The position numbers and the translations under genes were made by a program. Shown here in pieces: positions 50,800 to 59,814 of a stretch of DNA of 64,000 nt. The stretch comes from Bradyrhizobium sp. BR13661 (GTDB lineage Bacteria > Pseudomonadota > Alphaproteobacteria > Rhizobiales > Xanthobacteraceae): positions 62,001 to 126,000 of the forward strand of contig NZ_JARXWB010000010.1 of NCBI RefSeq assembly GCF_029892425.1, given 5' to 3'. The notes beneath the pieces are model-generated. The model was not told the DNA's origin. It did not search any database and saw nothing but the letters and a program-made list of their open reading frames with translations. How positions within the stretch are numbered: the first letter of the stretch is position 1; every line of letters begins with the position of its first letter.

Positions 50800-51947
50800 G
50801 CGGCCGCCTCCGCGATCATCGTAATCGTCATGGTCTGGTTGTGCAGCTCGCAGCGTCCGGTCGCCGCGGGTGGCGCGATCTCCCCATAAGAGTAGAAGCC
50901 GATCCGGGTGACGTCGTCACCGAGCTCGGCGGCAACTGCATCGACCTCATCCTGAGTGCGCTGCCCCATCACCTTGCGACGGCCAGTGCAGCTCACGAGA
51001 ATCGCGAGCTTGTCGCCCACGACCTCATCTGCGAGAGCGTGACGCGCCTGTCGGCCCGCCTCCCCTGCACCTGCGGCGAGACTATCGAAATTGGCACGCA
51101 TCAGTTGCGCGGTGCACCCTTCCGGGATATCGGCGGCAAATGTCAGCGTGCCGGCATCGCGATTCACCGCAAACACGGAGCGCACAATCTGTCGCTCCGG
51201 CGCGGCCTCGTCATGGATGCGCAAGGGAAACGCAAGACCCGAACCCGGCATCGCGGCGGCCTCTTCCTCGCCGAGATAGCGGGTGTAGAGGTCGAGCGGC
51301 GGCTCGCCATCGAGCTCGACCACGACAGGGCCGTCCGACTTCGTCACCTTGCGCCGCGGGCCGAACACGTCCCAGCCCCCGGCGCAGCCATGTGCGAAGC
51401 GGAAGGACGCGCCATAGAAGCCGATCGCAGCAATTCGGTTCGGCTGCGGCTCGCCATTGGCGCCAACCAAGGTCTGCTCCATCCTGGTGCCATCGCCGGC
51501 CAGTCCGCCGGTCACCAGCAAGTCGGGTCCCAGCACCTCGGAAATGCCCGCGATCAGCTCGTTGCCGTTCACGTTCAATCCTTCGGAGAGAACGAAGACA
51601 CCGGCGAGATCAGGCCCCGCCAGCTGGCGGGCGAAGCGCATGCCGCAGGCGCGCGACGCTTCGCGGGATTCGATCGTCTCGTTCACGACCCGCACCTGCG
51701 TCCGTTCGAAATGCAGGGCGACGGCGACGATCACGTCATCGGCGATGTCATCGCCATGGATCTGGCCACCGGTGCTGCAACCCACGATGTGGCTGTCGGG
51801 ATAGAAACCGCGCAGCTCGCGATAGCGCTCGCCGCCCGCCAATCCCTCACGGCTGCCAAAATAGAGGACGAGCTGCGGCGGCTCGCGCAGAGCATTTGCT
51901 CCGCGCCAGCGATGGGCAGCATTCCAGTGGCGATATTGAATCTGCAT
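50796..51947 (-). CDS. FIST-domain signal sensor
   Basis: 383 residues with a FIST N-terminal domain (LVLYFGSREGLAGGERYREL; HIVGCSTGGQIHGDDIADD; TGGLAGDG) and FIST_C domain (TLTFAADIPEGCTAQLMRAN; VSCTGRRKVMGQRTQDEVDA; IGFYSYGEIAPP). The family is predicted to sense small molecules such as amino acids, and some members bind heme and NO. Its stop overlaps the start of the c-di-GMP enzyme, so it probably controls it. Confidence 0.92.
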   Translation of the reverse strand: MQIQYRHWNAAHRWRGANALREPPQLVLYFGSREGLAGGERYRELRGFYPDSHIVGCSTGGQIHGDDIADDVIVAVALHFERTQVRVVNETIESREASRACGMRFARQLAGPDLAGVFVLSEGLNVNGNELIAGISEVLGPDLLVTGGLAGDGTRMEQTLVGANGEPQPNRIAAIGFYGASFRFAHGCAGGWDVFGPRRKVTKSDGPVVVELDGEPPLDLYTRYLGEEEAAAMPGSGLAFPLRIHDEAAPERQIVRSVFAVNRDAGTLTFAADIPEGCTAQLMRANFDSLAAGAGEAGRQARHALADEVVGDKLAILVSCTGRRKVMGQRTQDEVDAVAAELGDDVTRIGFYSYGEIAPPAATGRCELHNQTMTITMIAEAAA

Positions 51948-52126
51948 CCCACGCTCTCTGCGGTCCTTGAACCACAGATTGTGGTGCGGCGCATTGCCTC
52001 GCCGTTAATCCGGCACCTGCTTTACCACCATTGGTTACCCCGGCATGAAAATGCACTGCGGATACGTGATCGATTCTCCGTAGGAGCCCGGAGAATTGTC
52101 ACTTGCCCAGGTGGCGTCTCCGTAGT

Positions 52127-52861
52127 CTACCGGATGCGCGCACCCTCGCCCGCACACATCGGCCGCGCGGAACCAGGTTGCAGTTTCGGAACCCGACCGG
52201 CCTCTGCTGCGATGCGAATGGCCGCAATATTGCCGGCGTAGTTGGCGCTGCCGCCGCGGAACACCGCGGAACCCGCTACCAGCGTATCGGCTCCCGCTGC
52301 GGCGACTGCGGCGGCATTGTCGCGGGTGACGCCGCCATCAACCTCGAGCCGGATCGGCCGCTCGCCGATCATGCTTCGGATGCGCGCGATCTTCTCGAGC
52401 TGGGAACCGAGGAAGGACTGGCCGCCGAAGCCCGGGTTGACCGTCATCACCAGCACGAGGTCCAGACGATCGAGCACATACTCTATCGCGCTCTCTGATG
52501 TCGATGGGCACAGGCTCACGCCGGCCTTCTTGCCGAGCGCACGGATTGCCTGGAGCGAACGGTCGAGATGCGGGCCCGCTTCGGCATGCACGGTCATGAT
52601 ATCGGCCCCCGCCTTCGCGAATGCCTCGAGATAGGGATCGACAGGCGCGATCATCAGATGCACGTCAAAGAGCTTCGTCGTCACCGGCCGGATCGCCTTG
52701 ATGACATCGGCGCCGAAGCTGACGTTCGGCACGAAGTGGCCATCCATGACGTCGCAGTGGATCCAGTCGGCGCCGCCCGCATCGATCGCTGCAATCTCCT
52801 CGCCGAGGCGCGCAAAATCTGCCGCCAGAATCGAGGGAGCAACAATGATCTCATGGGTCAT
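52127..52861 (-). CDS. cbbE: Ribulose-phosphate 3-epimerase
   Basis: Interconverts xylulose-5-P and ribulose-5-P for the Calvin cycle. 244 residues, TIM barrel: PSILAADFARLGEEI, HCDVMDGHFVPN, the conserved HAEAG, VMTVNPGFGGQSF, and EVDGGVTRDN. A C-terminal extension (VPKLQPGSARPMCAGEGARI) beyond the usual end is unusual. Its ATG overlaps the cbbX stop (ATGA). Last gene of the cbb operon. Confidence 0.95.
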   Translation of the reverse strand: MTHEIIVAPSILAADFARLGEEIAAIDAGGADWIHCDVMDGHFVPNVSFGADVIKAIRPVTTKLFDVHLMIAPVDPYLEAFAKAGADIMTVHAEAGPHLDRSLQAIRALGKKAGVSLCPSTSESAIEYVLDRLDLVLVMTVNPGFGGQSFLGSQLEKIARIRSMIGERPIRLEVDGGVTRDNAAAVAAAGADTLVAGSAVFRGGSANYAGNIAAIRIAAEAGRVPKLQPGSARPMCAGEGARIR

Positions 52862-53790
52862 GGCTTGGCACTCCGCGCGTCCGCCCCGCCGCTGAAGACA
52901 CGGCTCGCCAGCACGTCCGCCGGATCAATGGTTTCGAGATCGGTGACATCGAGCATGCGATCGAGGTCGGACACCAGGCGATCGGCCTGCCGCAGGCGAA
53001 TACGATCGACCGCGTTGCGGATCGAGCGCGCATTCGAGAAGAACGGCTGGGTCCGGCGTAACGCAATGTATTTCTCGAATGCCTCGCGTGCGGCTGCCGA
53101 GAAGCGATAACCGCGTTCCCTCAGCATCAGCTCGGCGATGACCAGCAGCTCAGCTTCCGCATAGTCAGGAAATTCGATGTGATGAGCGATGCGCGAACGG
53201 AAGCCGGGATTGGACGCGAAGAAGCTCGTCATCCGCTCGCCATAGCCGGCAAGAATCACCACGAGGTCTTCGCGCTGGTTCTCCATCACCTGCAACAGGA
53301 TTTCGATCGCCTCCTGGCCGTAGTCGCGTTCATTGTCGGGTCGGTGCAGATAGTAGGCCTCGTCGATGAACAGCACGCCGCCCATCGCTTTCTTTAGAAT
53401 CTCTTTCGTCTTCGGCGCGGTATGACCGATATATTGCCCGACCAGATCGTCGCGGGTCACCGAGATCACTTGCCCCCGCCGCACGAAGCCGAGGCCATGC
53501 AGAATCTTTGCCATGCGCAGCGCCACCGTGGTCTTGCCGGTGCCGGGATTGCCGGTGAACGACATGTGCAGCGTCGGTGGGGCCGCTGCGAGGCCCGCAC
53601 GTTGCCGGATGCGTTCAATCAGCAGCAGCGAAGCAATCTGTCGCACGCGATTCTTGACCGGCTTCAGCCCGATCAGCTCCTGCTCGAGCTGTTGCAGCGT
53701 ATCGGTGATCCCGGCCGTTTCGGCCTCCTTACGGAGATCGAACGTGGCCTCATGCGGCTCGGTAGTCGGTGCGGTGGGCATGTCAAGCAT
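52858..53790 (-). CDS. cbbX: RuBisCO activase, red type
   Basis: AAA+ ATPase that removes inhibitory sugar phosphates from form I red-type RuBisCO. 310 residues from ATG 53790 (preceded by GAGG). Walker A GNPGTGKTTVA, pore loop QYIGHTAPKTKEIL, Walker B GGVLFIDEAYYL, sensor region and Arg finger in NPGFRSRIAHHIEF. The open frame extends upstream through the cbbS-cbbX gap but is not protein-like there. Placement after cbbS matches the red-type operons. Confidence 0.96.
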   Translation of the reverse strand: MLDMPTAPTTEPHEATFDLRKEAETAGITDTLQQLEQELIGLKPVKNRVRQIASLLLIERIRQRAGLAAAPPTLHMSFTGNPGTGKTTVALRMAKILHGLGFVRRGQVISVTRDDLVGQYIGHTAPKTKEILKKAMGGVLFIDEAYYLHRPDNERDYGQEAIEILLQVMENQREDLVVILAGYGERMTSFFASNPGFRSRIAHHIEFPDYAEAELLVIAELMLRERGYRFSAAAREAFEKYIALRRTQPFFSNARSIRNAVDRIRLRQADRLVSDLDRMLDVTDLETIDPADVLASRVFSGGADARSAKP

Positions 53791-53887
53791 CGGCGCCTCG
53801 AAGAAAAGAGCTTCGCCGCGGGGGGAGCGGCGAAGCAGTGGTCCGCCAAGGAAACGGAGCAGGGAGCGCTCCGCGCGGAGAGGATGA

Positions 53888-54295
53888 TCAGGTCGATGCG
53901 TGCGCGGCCGGCTTGCGCACCGTGGTGTAGCGGATCGCGCGGCCGCCGACCTCCTGCCGCACCAGTTCGAACTCGGCCTCCTCCTTCGGCCGGTTGACGA
54001 TGAACGAGATGCGCACGGATTCCCAACCGTGGCTGGAGTCGAAACCGCTGATGCGGATGTAGCTGTCACCATAGACCCTGCGGCATTCGGCGAGCTCCAT
54101 CATCACGCCGGCGGCGTCCTGGAGATCGAACATCGGCAGACCCCACATCTCCCAATAGGTGTTGCGGGGATGCGGGTCGTCGGTGAACTCGATGTTCACG
54201 GCCCAGCCGTTGGCGAGGCAGTATTGCACCTGCTTGGTGATCTGGTCGTCGGTCAGGTCAGGCAGGAAGGAGAAGCAGCCCTGGGTCAGTTTCAT
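53888..54295 (-). CDS. cbbS: RuBisCO small subunit
   Basis: 135 residues from ATG 54295 (MKLTQGCFSFLPDLTDDQIT). Contains YWEMWGLPMFDLQDA and FVHRP-like VNRPKEE, and the C-terminal extension (GGRAIRYTTVRKPAAHA) of red-type small subunits that replaces the betaA-betaB loop. It starts 12 bp after the cbbL stop. Confidence 0.95.
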   Translation of the reverse strand: MKLTQGCFSFLPDLTDDQITKQVQYCLANGWAVNIEFTDDPHPRNTYWEMWGLPMFDLQDAAGVMMELAECRRVYGDSYIRISGFDSSHGWESVRISFIVNRPKEEAEFELVRQEVGGRAIRYTTVRKPAAHAST

Positions 54296-54307
54296 TGTCA
54301 AAGCTCC

Positions 54308-55768
54308 TCAGACGGTTTCCAGCGCCGTCGGCACGAAGTCCGGCGTGTCGGTGGATTGATAGTTGAAGGTCACGTCCTTCCAGACTTCGAGCGCGGACTT
54401 CAGCGGCGTGCAGGTCTGCGCGGCCTTGGCCAGGATCTCCGGGCCCTCGTGGACGTAGTCGCGTCCCTCGTTGCGGGCGAGGATCATCGCTTCGAGCGCC
54501 ACGCGGTTGGCGATCGCACCGGCCGCAATGCCCATGGGATGGCCGATGGTGCCGCCGCCGAATTGCAGCACGACGTCCTCGCCGAGCAGGTCGAGCAGCT
54601 GGTGCATTTGCCCGGCGTGGATGCCGCCGGAGGCGACCGGCAACATCTTGTTCAGGCTCGCCCAGGATTGGTCGAAGAAAATGCCGTGCTCGAGCCTGGT
54701 CGGATTGAAGTCTTCGCGGCAAACATCGTAATAGCCACGCGTTGTGTTGGGATCGCCTTCGAGCTTGCCGACAACGGTGCCGGCGTGAATGTGGTCGACA
54801 CCCGCAAGCCGCATCCACTTCGCGATGACGCGGAACGACACGCCGTGGCTCTTCTGCCGTGTATAGGTCGAGTGACCGGCGCGATGCAGATGCAGGATCA
54901 TGTCGTTGCGGCGTGCCCATTTCGCCATGGACTGGATCGCGGTGTAGCCGATCACGAGGTCGATCATGACGATGCACGACCCGAGTTCCTTCGCGAACTC
55001 CGCACGCTCGTACATGTCCTCCATCGTTCCCGCGGTGATGTTCAGGTACGTGCCCTTCACCTCGCCCGAGGCCGCCTGCGCGCGGTTTACCGCCTCCATG
55101 CAATACAGGAAGCGGTCACGCCAGTGCATGAAGGGCTGCGAGTTGATGTTCTCGTCGTCCTTGGTGAAGTCGAGCCCGCCCTTCAGCGCCTCGTAGACAA
55201 CGCGGCCGTAATTGCGGCCCGAGAGGCCGAGCTTCGGCTTCACCGTCGCACCCAAGAGCGGCCTGCCGAACTTGTCGAGCCGCTCGCGCTCGACCACGAT
55301 GCCGGTGGCCGGTCCCTGGAATGTCTTCACATAGGCGACGGGAAAGCGCATGTCCTCCAGGCGCAGCGCCTTCAACGGCTTGAAGCCGAACACGTTACCG
55401 ATGATCGACGCCGAGAGGTTCGCGATCGAGCCCGGCTCGAACAGGTCGAGGTCATAGGCGATGTAGGCGAAGTACGAGCCAGGCGTGCCGGGGACCGGAT
55501 CGACGCGATAACACTTGGCGCGATACTTCTCGGCTGCCGTCAGGCGGTCGGTCCACACCACCGTCCAGGTCGCGGTCGAGGATTCACCGGCGACGGCCGC
55601 GGACGCCTCGATCGGATCGACGCCCTCCTGCGGCGTGACGCGGAACAGCGCGATGACGTCAGTGTCCTTCGGCGTGTATTCGGGCTCCCAATAGCCCATG
55701 CGCGCGTATTCCATGGTGCCCGATCGATAGCGCTCCTTGCCGCGGACCGTTCCTGCGTGTGCATTCAT
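54308..55768 (-). CDS. cbbL: RuBisCO large subunit, form IC/red type
   Basis: Fixes CO2 onto ribulose-1,5-bisphosphate. 486 residues. Catalytic K177 in GATVKPKLGLSGRNYG, carbamylated K203 in GGLDFTKDDEN, and the C-terminal barrel with LHLHRAGHSTYTRQ, HAGTVVGKLEGD and GGTIGHPMG. The N-terminal sequence and the neighbouring cbbX assign it to red-type form I rather than green-type. The ribosome-binding site is a GA-rich stretch (GAGAGAGGAGAG). Confidence 0.97.
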   Translation of the reverse strand: MNAHAGTVRGKERYRSGTMEYARMGYWEPEYTPKDTDVIALFRVTPQEGVDPIEASAAVAGESSTATWTVVWTDRLTAAEKYRAKCYRVDPVPGTPGSYFAYIAYDLDLFEPGSIANLSASIIGNVFGFKPLKALRLEDMRFPVAYVKTFQGPATGIVVERERLDKFGRPLLGATVKPKLGLSGRNYGRVVYEALKGGLDFTKDDENINSQPFMHWRDRFLYCMEAVNRAQAASGEVKGTYLNITAGTMEDMYERAEFAKELGSCIVMIDLVIGYTAIQSMAKWARRNDMILHLHRAGHSTYTRQKSHGVSFRVIAKWMRLAGVDHIHAGTVVGKLEGDPNTTRGYYDVCREDFNPTRLEHGIFFDQSWASLNKMLPVASGGIHAGQMHQLLDLLGEDVVLQFGGGTIGHPMGIAAGAIANRVALEAMILARNEGRDYVHEGPEILAKAAQTCTPLKSALEVWKDVTFNYQSTDTPDFVPTALETV

Positions 55769-55796
55769 GGCTCTCTCCTCTTCTCTCTCTGAATGA

Positions 55797-56882
55797 CTAA
55801 GCCGCGACTGGTTCGCGTGCTCCGATGCACGGGTCGAGCTCGCCGGCGCGGTAGCGCCGTGCCATCTCGCTCAACGGAACGACCTTGATCTTGCTGGCGT
55901 GACCCGCGGTGCCAAACTGCTCGAAACGATCGCGGCAGAGCTCGCGCATGGCATCCATCGCAGGTTTCAGGAATTTGCGTGGATCGAACTCGTTGCGGCT
56001 TTGCGCCGCCACTTTCCGAAACACGGCGGTCATCGCCAGGCGACAATCCGTATCGATATTGACCTTGCGCACGCCGCTCTTGATGCCGCGGACGATCTCC
56101 TCCACCGGCACGCCCCAGGTCTGCGGCATCTCGCCGCCGAATTGGTTGAACATGTCCTGAAGCGGCTGCGGCACCGACGAAGAGCCGTGCATCACCAGAT
56201 GCGTGTTCGGCAGCCGGCGGTGAATCTCCTCGACAACCCGCATCGCCAGGATGTCACCATCGGGCTTGCGGCTGAACTTGTAGGCGCCGTGCGAGGTGCC
56301 CATCGCGATGGCGAGCGCGTCGACCTTGGTGGCACGGACGAAGTCGACCGCCTGATCGGGATCGGTCAAGAGCTGGTCATGGCTGACCTTGCCCTCGACA
56401 CCGTGGCCATCCTCTTGCTCGCCGCCGCCATGTTCGAGTGAGCCGAGCACGCCAAGTTCGCCTTCGACGGAGGCGCCGGTCCAATGGGCGAGATCGACGA
56501 CGCGGCGAGTAATCGCGACGTTGTAGTCATAGTCGGCGGCCGTCTTCGCGTCGGCCTTGAGCGAACCGTCCATCATCACCGAGGTAAAGCCGTGGGCGAT
56601 GGCGGAGGCGCAGGTCGCCTCGTCATTGCCGTGGTCCTGGTGCATGCAAAGCGGGATGTCGGGATAGGTCCGCTCCAGCGCGTCGATCATGTGCGAGAGC
56701 ATGAAATCGCCGGCATAGCTGCGCGCCCCGCGCGAGGCCTGGATGATGACAGGCGCGTCGACCTCGGCCGCGGCCTGCATGATCGCGATGCCCTGCTCCA
56801 TGTTGTTGATGTTGAACGCCGGCACGGCGTAGCCGTGGGTTGCGGCGTGATCGAGCAATTGGCGAAGGGTGATACGGGCCAC
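55797..56882 (-). CDS. cbbA: Class II fructose-1,6-bisphosphate aldolase
   Basis: Zn-dependent aldolase forming FBP and sedoheptulose-1,7-bisphosphate. 361 residues: PAFNINNMEQGIAIMQAA, ASRGARSYAGD, CMHQDHGNDEAT (metal/catalytic), GVLGSLEHGGGEQEDGHG, AIAMGTSHGAYKF, VMHGSSSVPQ and VRKVNIDTDCRLAM. The CbbA subgroup has the LGSLEHGGGEQEDGHG insert. GTG 56882 start with AAGGAGG before it. Confidence 0.96.
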   Translation of the reverse strand: MARITLRQLLDHAATHGYAVPAFNINNMEQGIAIMQAAAEVDAPVIIQASRGARSYAGDFMLSHMIDALERTYPDIPLCMHQDHGNDEATCASAIAHGFTSVMMDGSLKADAKTAADYDYNVAITRRVVDLAHWTGASVEGELGVLGSLEHGGGEQEDGHGVEGKVSHDQLLTDPDQAVDFVRATKVDALAIAMGTSHGAYKFSRKPDGDILAMRVVEEIHRRLPNTHLVMHGSSSVPQPLQDMFNQFGGEMPQTWGVPVEEIVRGIKSGVRKVNIDTDCRLAMTAVFRKVAAQSRNEFDPRKFLKPAMDAMRELCRDRFEQFGTAGHASKIKVVPLSEMARRYRAGELDPCIGAREPVAA

Positions 56883-56894
56883 GGGACGTCCTCC

Positions 56895-58913
56895 TTATTG
56901 GCTCTTGCGGGCGATCGCCCGGCGGGCCGCTTCCGCAATGCTCTGCGGTGTGATGCCGAATTCGCGGTACAGCACCGGCGCCGGAGCCGAGGCGCCGAAA
57001 CCGCGCATGCCGACGAATTCACCGTCACTGCCGATCCAGCGGTGCCAATCGCCGGCGACCGCCGCCTCGATGCCGACACGTGGCGCGGTGCCGAGAACGG
57101 CGGCGCGATAGTCATCCGGCTGCTCATCGAACAGGGCAAAACACGGCGCGGACACCACGGCCGCGCGGACATGTTCGGTCGCAAGCAGGCGGGCGGCTTC
57201 CAGCGCGATCGAGACTTCCGAGCCTGTGGCCATCAACGTCACGTCGCGCCCGCCATCAGGCGAGACGATCAGATAGGCCCCGCGCGCGACACGGTTCTTG
57301 CCGCGCGCATCGCTGCGGAAGGTCGGCAGGGCTTGCCGCGACAGGCACAGCACGGATGGACGATCTTCGCTCGCAAGCGCGCAATTCCAGGCCTCCAGCG
57401 TCTCAACCGCGTCGGCGGGGCGGAACACCAGCAGGTTCGGAATGACGCGCAGCGCTGCGAGATGCTCGACAGGCTGATGCGTCGGCCCGTCCTCGCCAAG
57501 CCCGATGGAGTCGTGCGTCATCACATGAATGACGCGCAGCCGCATCAGGGCCGCAAGGCGGATCGCCGGCCGGCTGTAGTCGGAGAAGGCGAGGAACGTG
57601 CCGCCATAGGGAATCAAGCCGCCATGCAGCGCGAGGCCGTTCATCGCAGCCGCCATGCCGTGCTCGCGGATGCCGTAGTGAATGTAGTCGCCGGCGAAAG
57701 CGCCACGCTTGACGGGCGCCTGCGCCTTGGCGTGCGTCAGGTTCGAATGCGTCAGATCCGCCGAGCCGCCGACAAATCCTGGGATCGTCCCCGCAATGCC
57801 GTCGAGCACCTGCTGTGAGGCTTGCCGCGTTGCAAGCTTGGGGCGCTCGGTGGCAAAGCGCTCGCGCAATTTCGCCGAGGCCTGGGCATAGGCGTTCGGC
57901 AGGGCAACCGGCTTGCCCTCGATGAAGAGTTCGCGCTGCTCGGGTGTCGCGTCTTCGTAGCGATCGAGCCAGGCCAGGCGTTCGACCTGCCCGCGCTGTC
58001 CGATCATCCGCCACGCCTTTGCGACGGTGACAGGCACGACGAAGGGCTGATAGTCCCAGCCGAGCGTCCGCCTTGCCGCCGCGGTCTGCTCGGTGCCGAG
58101 CGGCGCGCCATGCGCTTTCTCGGTGCCCTGGCGGTCCGGCGCGCCGTAACCAATGATGGTCCGGCAGGCGATCAGCGACGGTTTTGCGGTTTCGCGTTCT
58201 TCCCCGATCGCCTGCGCAACCGCTTCGGGATCGTGTCCGTCGACACGGCGCACCGACCAGCCGGAGGCGGCGAAGCGTGCGAGCTGGTCATCTGAGGTCG
58301 CAAGTAACGTCGGCCCGTCGATCGAGATACCGTTGTCATCGAACAGCACGATCAGGCGGCCGAGCCCCAGATGGCCTGCGAGCGAGATCGCCTCCTGGCT
58401 GATGCCTTCCATCAGGCAGCCGTCGCCCGCGATCACATAGGTGAAGTGATCGACGAGACCGTCGCCATGCCGCGCATTGGCCATGCGCTCGGCAAGCGCC
58501 ATGCCGACGGCCGTTGCAATCCCCTGCCCCAGCGGACCCGTCGTGGTCTCGACGCCTGGCGTGTGACCATATTCGGGGTGCCCCGGCGTCCTGGAGCCCC
58601 ACTGCCTGAAGGCCTTGATGTCGTGGAGGCTGACGTCGCCGCCGGTGAGATGCAGCAATGCGTAGAGCAGCATGGAGCCGTGTCCGGCCGACAGCACGAA
58701 GCGATCGCGGTCGGGCCAGTTCGGATGCGCCGAGTCGAATTTGAGGAAACGCGAGAACAGCACGGTCGCGACGTCGGCCATGCCCATGGGCAGGCCGGGA
58801 TGACCGGACTGCGCGGTCTCGATGGCATCGACCGCGAGGAAACGGACGGCGTTGGCGAGATCGTTATGCGCAACGGCCGTCAGGTCGGCGTCGGCATGAA
58901 CCGAGATATTCAT
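56895..58913 (-). CDS. cbbT: Transketolase
   Basis: Thiamine-diphosphate enzyme moving two-carbon units in RuBP regeneration. 672 residues: AVDAIETAQSGHPGLPMGMA, HGSMLLYALLHLTGGD, TTGPLGQGIATAVGMALAER, GDGCLMEGISQEAISLAGHL (ThDP motif GDG...), IREHGMAAAMNGLALHGGLI and THDSIGLGEDGPTHQPVEHL. Lies 12 bp upstream of cbbA. Confidence 0.96.
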   Translation of the reverse strand: MNISVHADADLTAVAHNDLANAVRFLAVDAIETAQSGHPGLPMGMADVATVLFSRFLKFDSAHPNWPDRDRFVLSAGHGSMLLYALLHLTGGDVSLHDIKAFRQWGSRTPGHPEYGHTPGVETTTGPLGQGIATAVGMALAERMANARHGDGLVDHFTYVIAGDGCLMEGISQEAISLAGHLGLGRLIVLFDDNGISIDGPTLLATSDDQLARFAASGWSVRRVDGHDPEAVAQAIGEERETAKPSLIACRTIIGYGAPDRQGTEKAHGAPLGTEQTAAARRTLGWDYQPFVVPVTVAKAWRMIGQRGQVERLAWLDRYEDATPEQRELFIEGKPVALPNAYAQASAKLRERFATERPKLATRQASQQVLDGIAGTIPGFVGGSADLTHSNLTHAKAQAPVKRGAFAGDYIHYGIREHGMAAAMNGLALHGGLIPYGGTFLAFSDYSRPAIRLAALMRLRVIHVMTHDSIGLGEDGPTHQPVEHLAALRVIPNLLVFRPADAVETLEAWNCALASEDRPSVLCLSRQALPTFRSDARGKNRVARGAYLIVSPDGGRDVTLMATGSEVSIALEAARLLATEHVRAAVVSAPCFALFDEQPDDYRAAVLGTAPRVGIEAAVAGDWHRWIGSDGEFVGMRGFGASAPAPVLYREFGITPQSIAEAARRAIARKSQ

Positions 58914-58926
58914 CGGATGCTCCCTT

Positions 58927-59802
58927 TCATTTCAAGCTGCGCCTGCGCTCGATCAGCTGCATGATCAGCGGCGTCAGGATGAGCTGCATGGCGAGATCGA
59001 GCTTCGCGCCCGGACACACGATCGAATTCGCGCGCGACATCCAGCTGTGCGGCAGCATCGAGAGCAGATACGGAAAGTCGATGCCGCGCGGATTCTTGAA
59101 GCGGATCACGACCATCGATTCATCCGGCGTCGGGATCCAGCGCGAGATGAACGGATTCGACGTGTCGACTGTCGGCACGCGCTGGAAGTTGATGTCGGTC
59201 TCGGTGAATTGCGGGCAGATATAGTGAATGTAATCCGGCATCCGCCGCAGGATCGTGTCGGTGACGGCCTCGGTCGAATAGCCCCTCGCGCTGCGGTCGC
59301 GGTGCAGCTTCTGGATCCATTCGAGATTGATGACGGGCACGACGCCGATCTTGAGGTCGGCATAGCGCGCGACATTCACTCGGTCGGTGACGACGGCGCC
59401 GTGCAGGCCTTCGTAGAACAGCAGGTCGGAATTTTCCGGGAGCTGCTTCCACTCGGTGAAGGTACCCGGCGCAGCGCCATGCAGCGCGGACTCTTCGGCG
59501 TCGTGCACATAGTGTCGCGTCGTCGCCGTGCCGGTCTCGCCATAGTCGCGGAAGGCGCGCTCGAGCTCCTCGAACAGATTGGTGTCCGGGCTGAAATGGC
59601 TGAAGTGCTTGTTGCCGCGTTCGGCCTCTGTGGCCATCTGCGTGCGCATCTCGGCGCGGTCGTAACGATGGAAGGCATCGCCCTCGATGTAGACGGCGTT
59701 GACCTTCTCGCGGAAGAAGATCTGCTCGAACGTCTTCTTGACCGAGGTCGTTCCGGCGCCCGAGGAGCCGGTGATGGAGATGATCGGGTGCTTTCTGGAC
59801 AT
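58927..59802 (-). CDS. cbbP: Phosphoribulokinase
   Basis: Makes RuBP from ribulose-5-P and ATP. 291 residues, class I bacterial octameric type. P-loop ITGSSGAGTTSVKKTFEQIF (residues 9-28), Asp/His pair in EGDAFHRYDRAEMR and the conserved LLFYEGLHGAVV. GAGGTG precedes ATG 59802. Allosteric control by NADH/AMP is known for this class. Confidence 0.97.
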   Translation of the reverse strand: MSRKHPIISITGSSGAGTTSVKKTFEQIFFREKVNAVYIEGDAFHRYDRAEMRTQMATEAERGNKHFSHFSPDTNLFEELERAFRDYGETGTATTRHYVHDAEESALHGAAPGTFTEWKQLPENSDLLFYEGLHGAVVTDRVNVARYADLKIGVVPVINLEWIQKLHRDRSARGYSTEAVTDTILRRMPDYIHYICPQFTETDINFQRVPTVDTSNPFISRWIPTPDESMVVIRFKNPRGIDFPYLLSMLPHSWMSRANSIVCPGAKLDLAMQLILTPLIMQLIERRRSLK

Positions 59803-59814
59803 CGATCACCTCGC

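Noticed and set aside
49375..50889. A 504-codon open frame antisense to the GGDEF/EAL gene
   Set aside because: Same artefact of GC-rich codon use; the opposite strand gives intact GGDEF and EAL motifs.
53900..55792. A 630-codon open frame antisense to cbbL and cbbS
   Set aside because: It mirrors the real genes on the other strand; high GC keeps the reverse frame open. Its translation is low-complexity (His, Arg, Asp, Ala, Val) with no family features.
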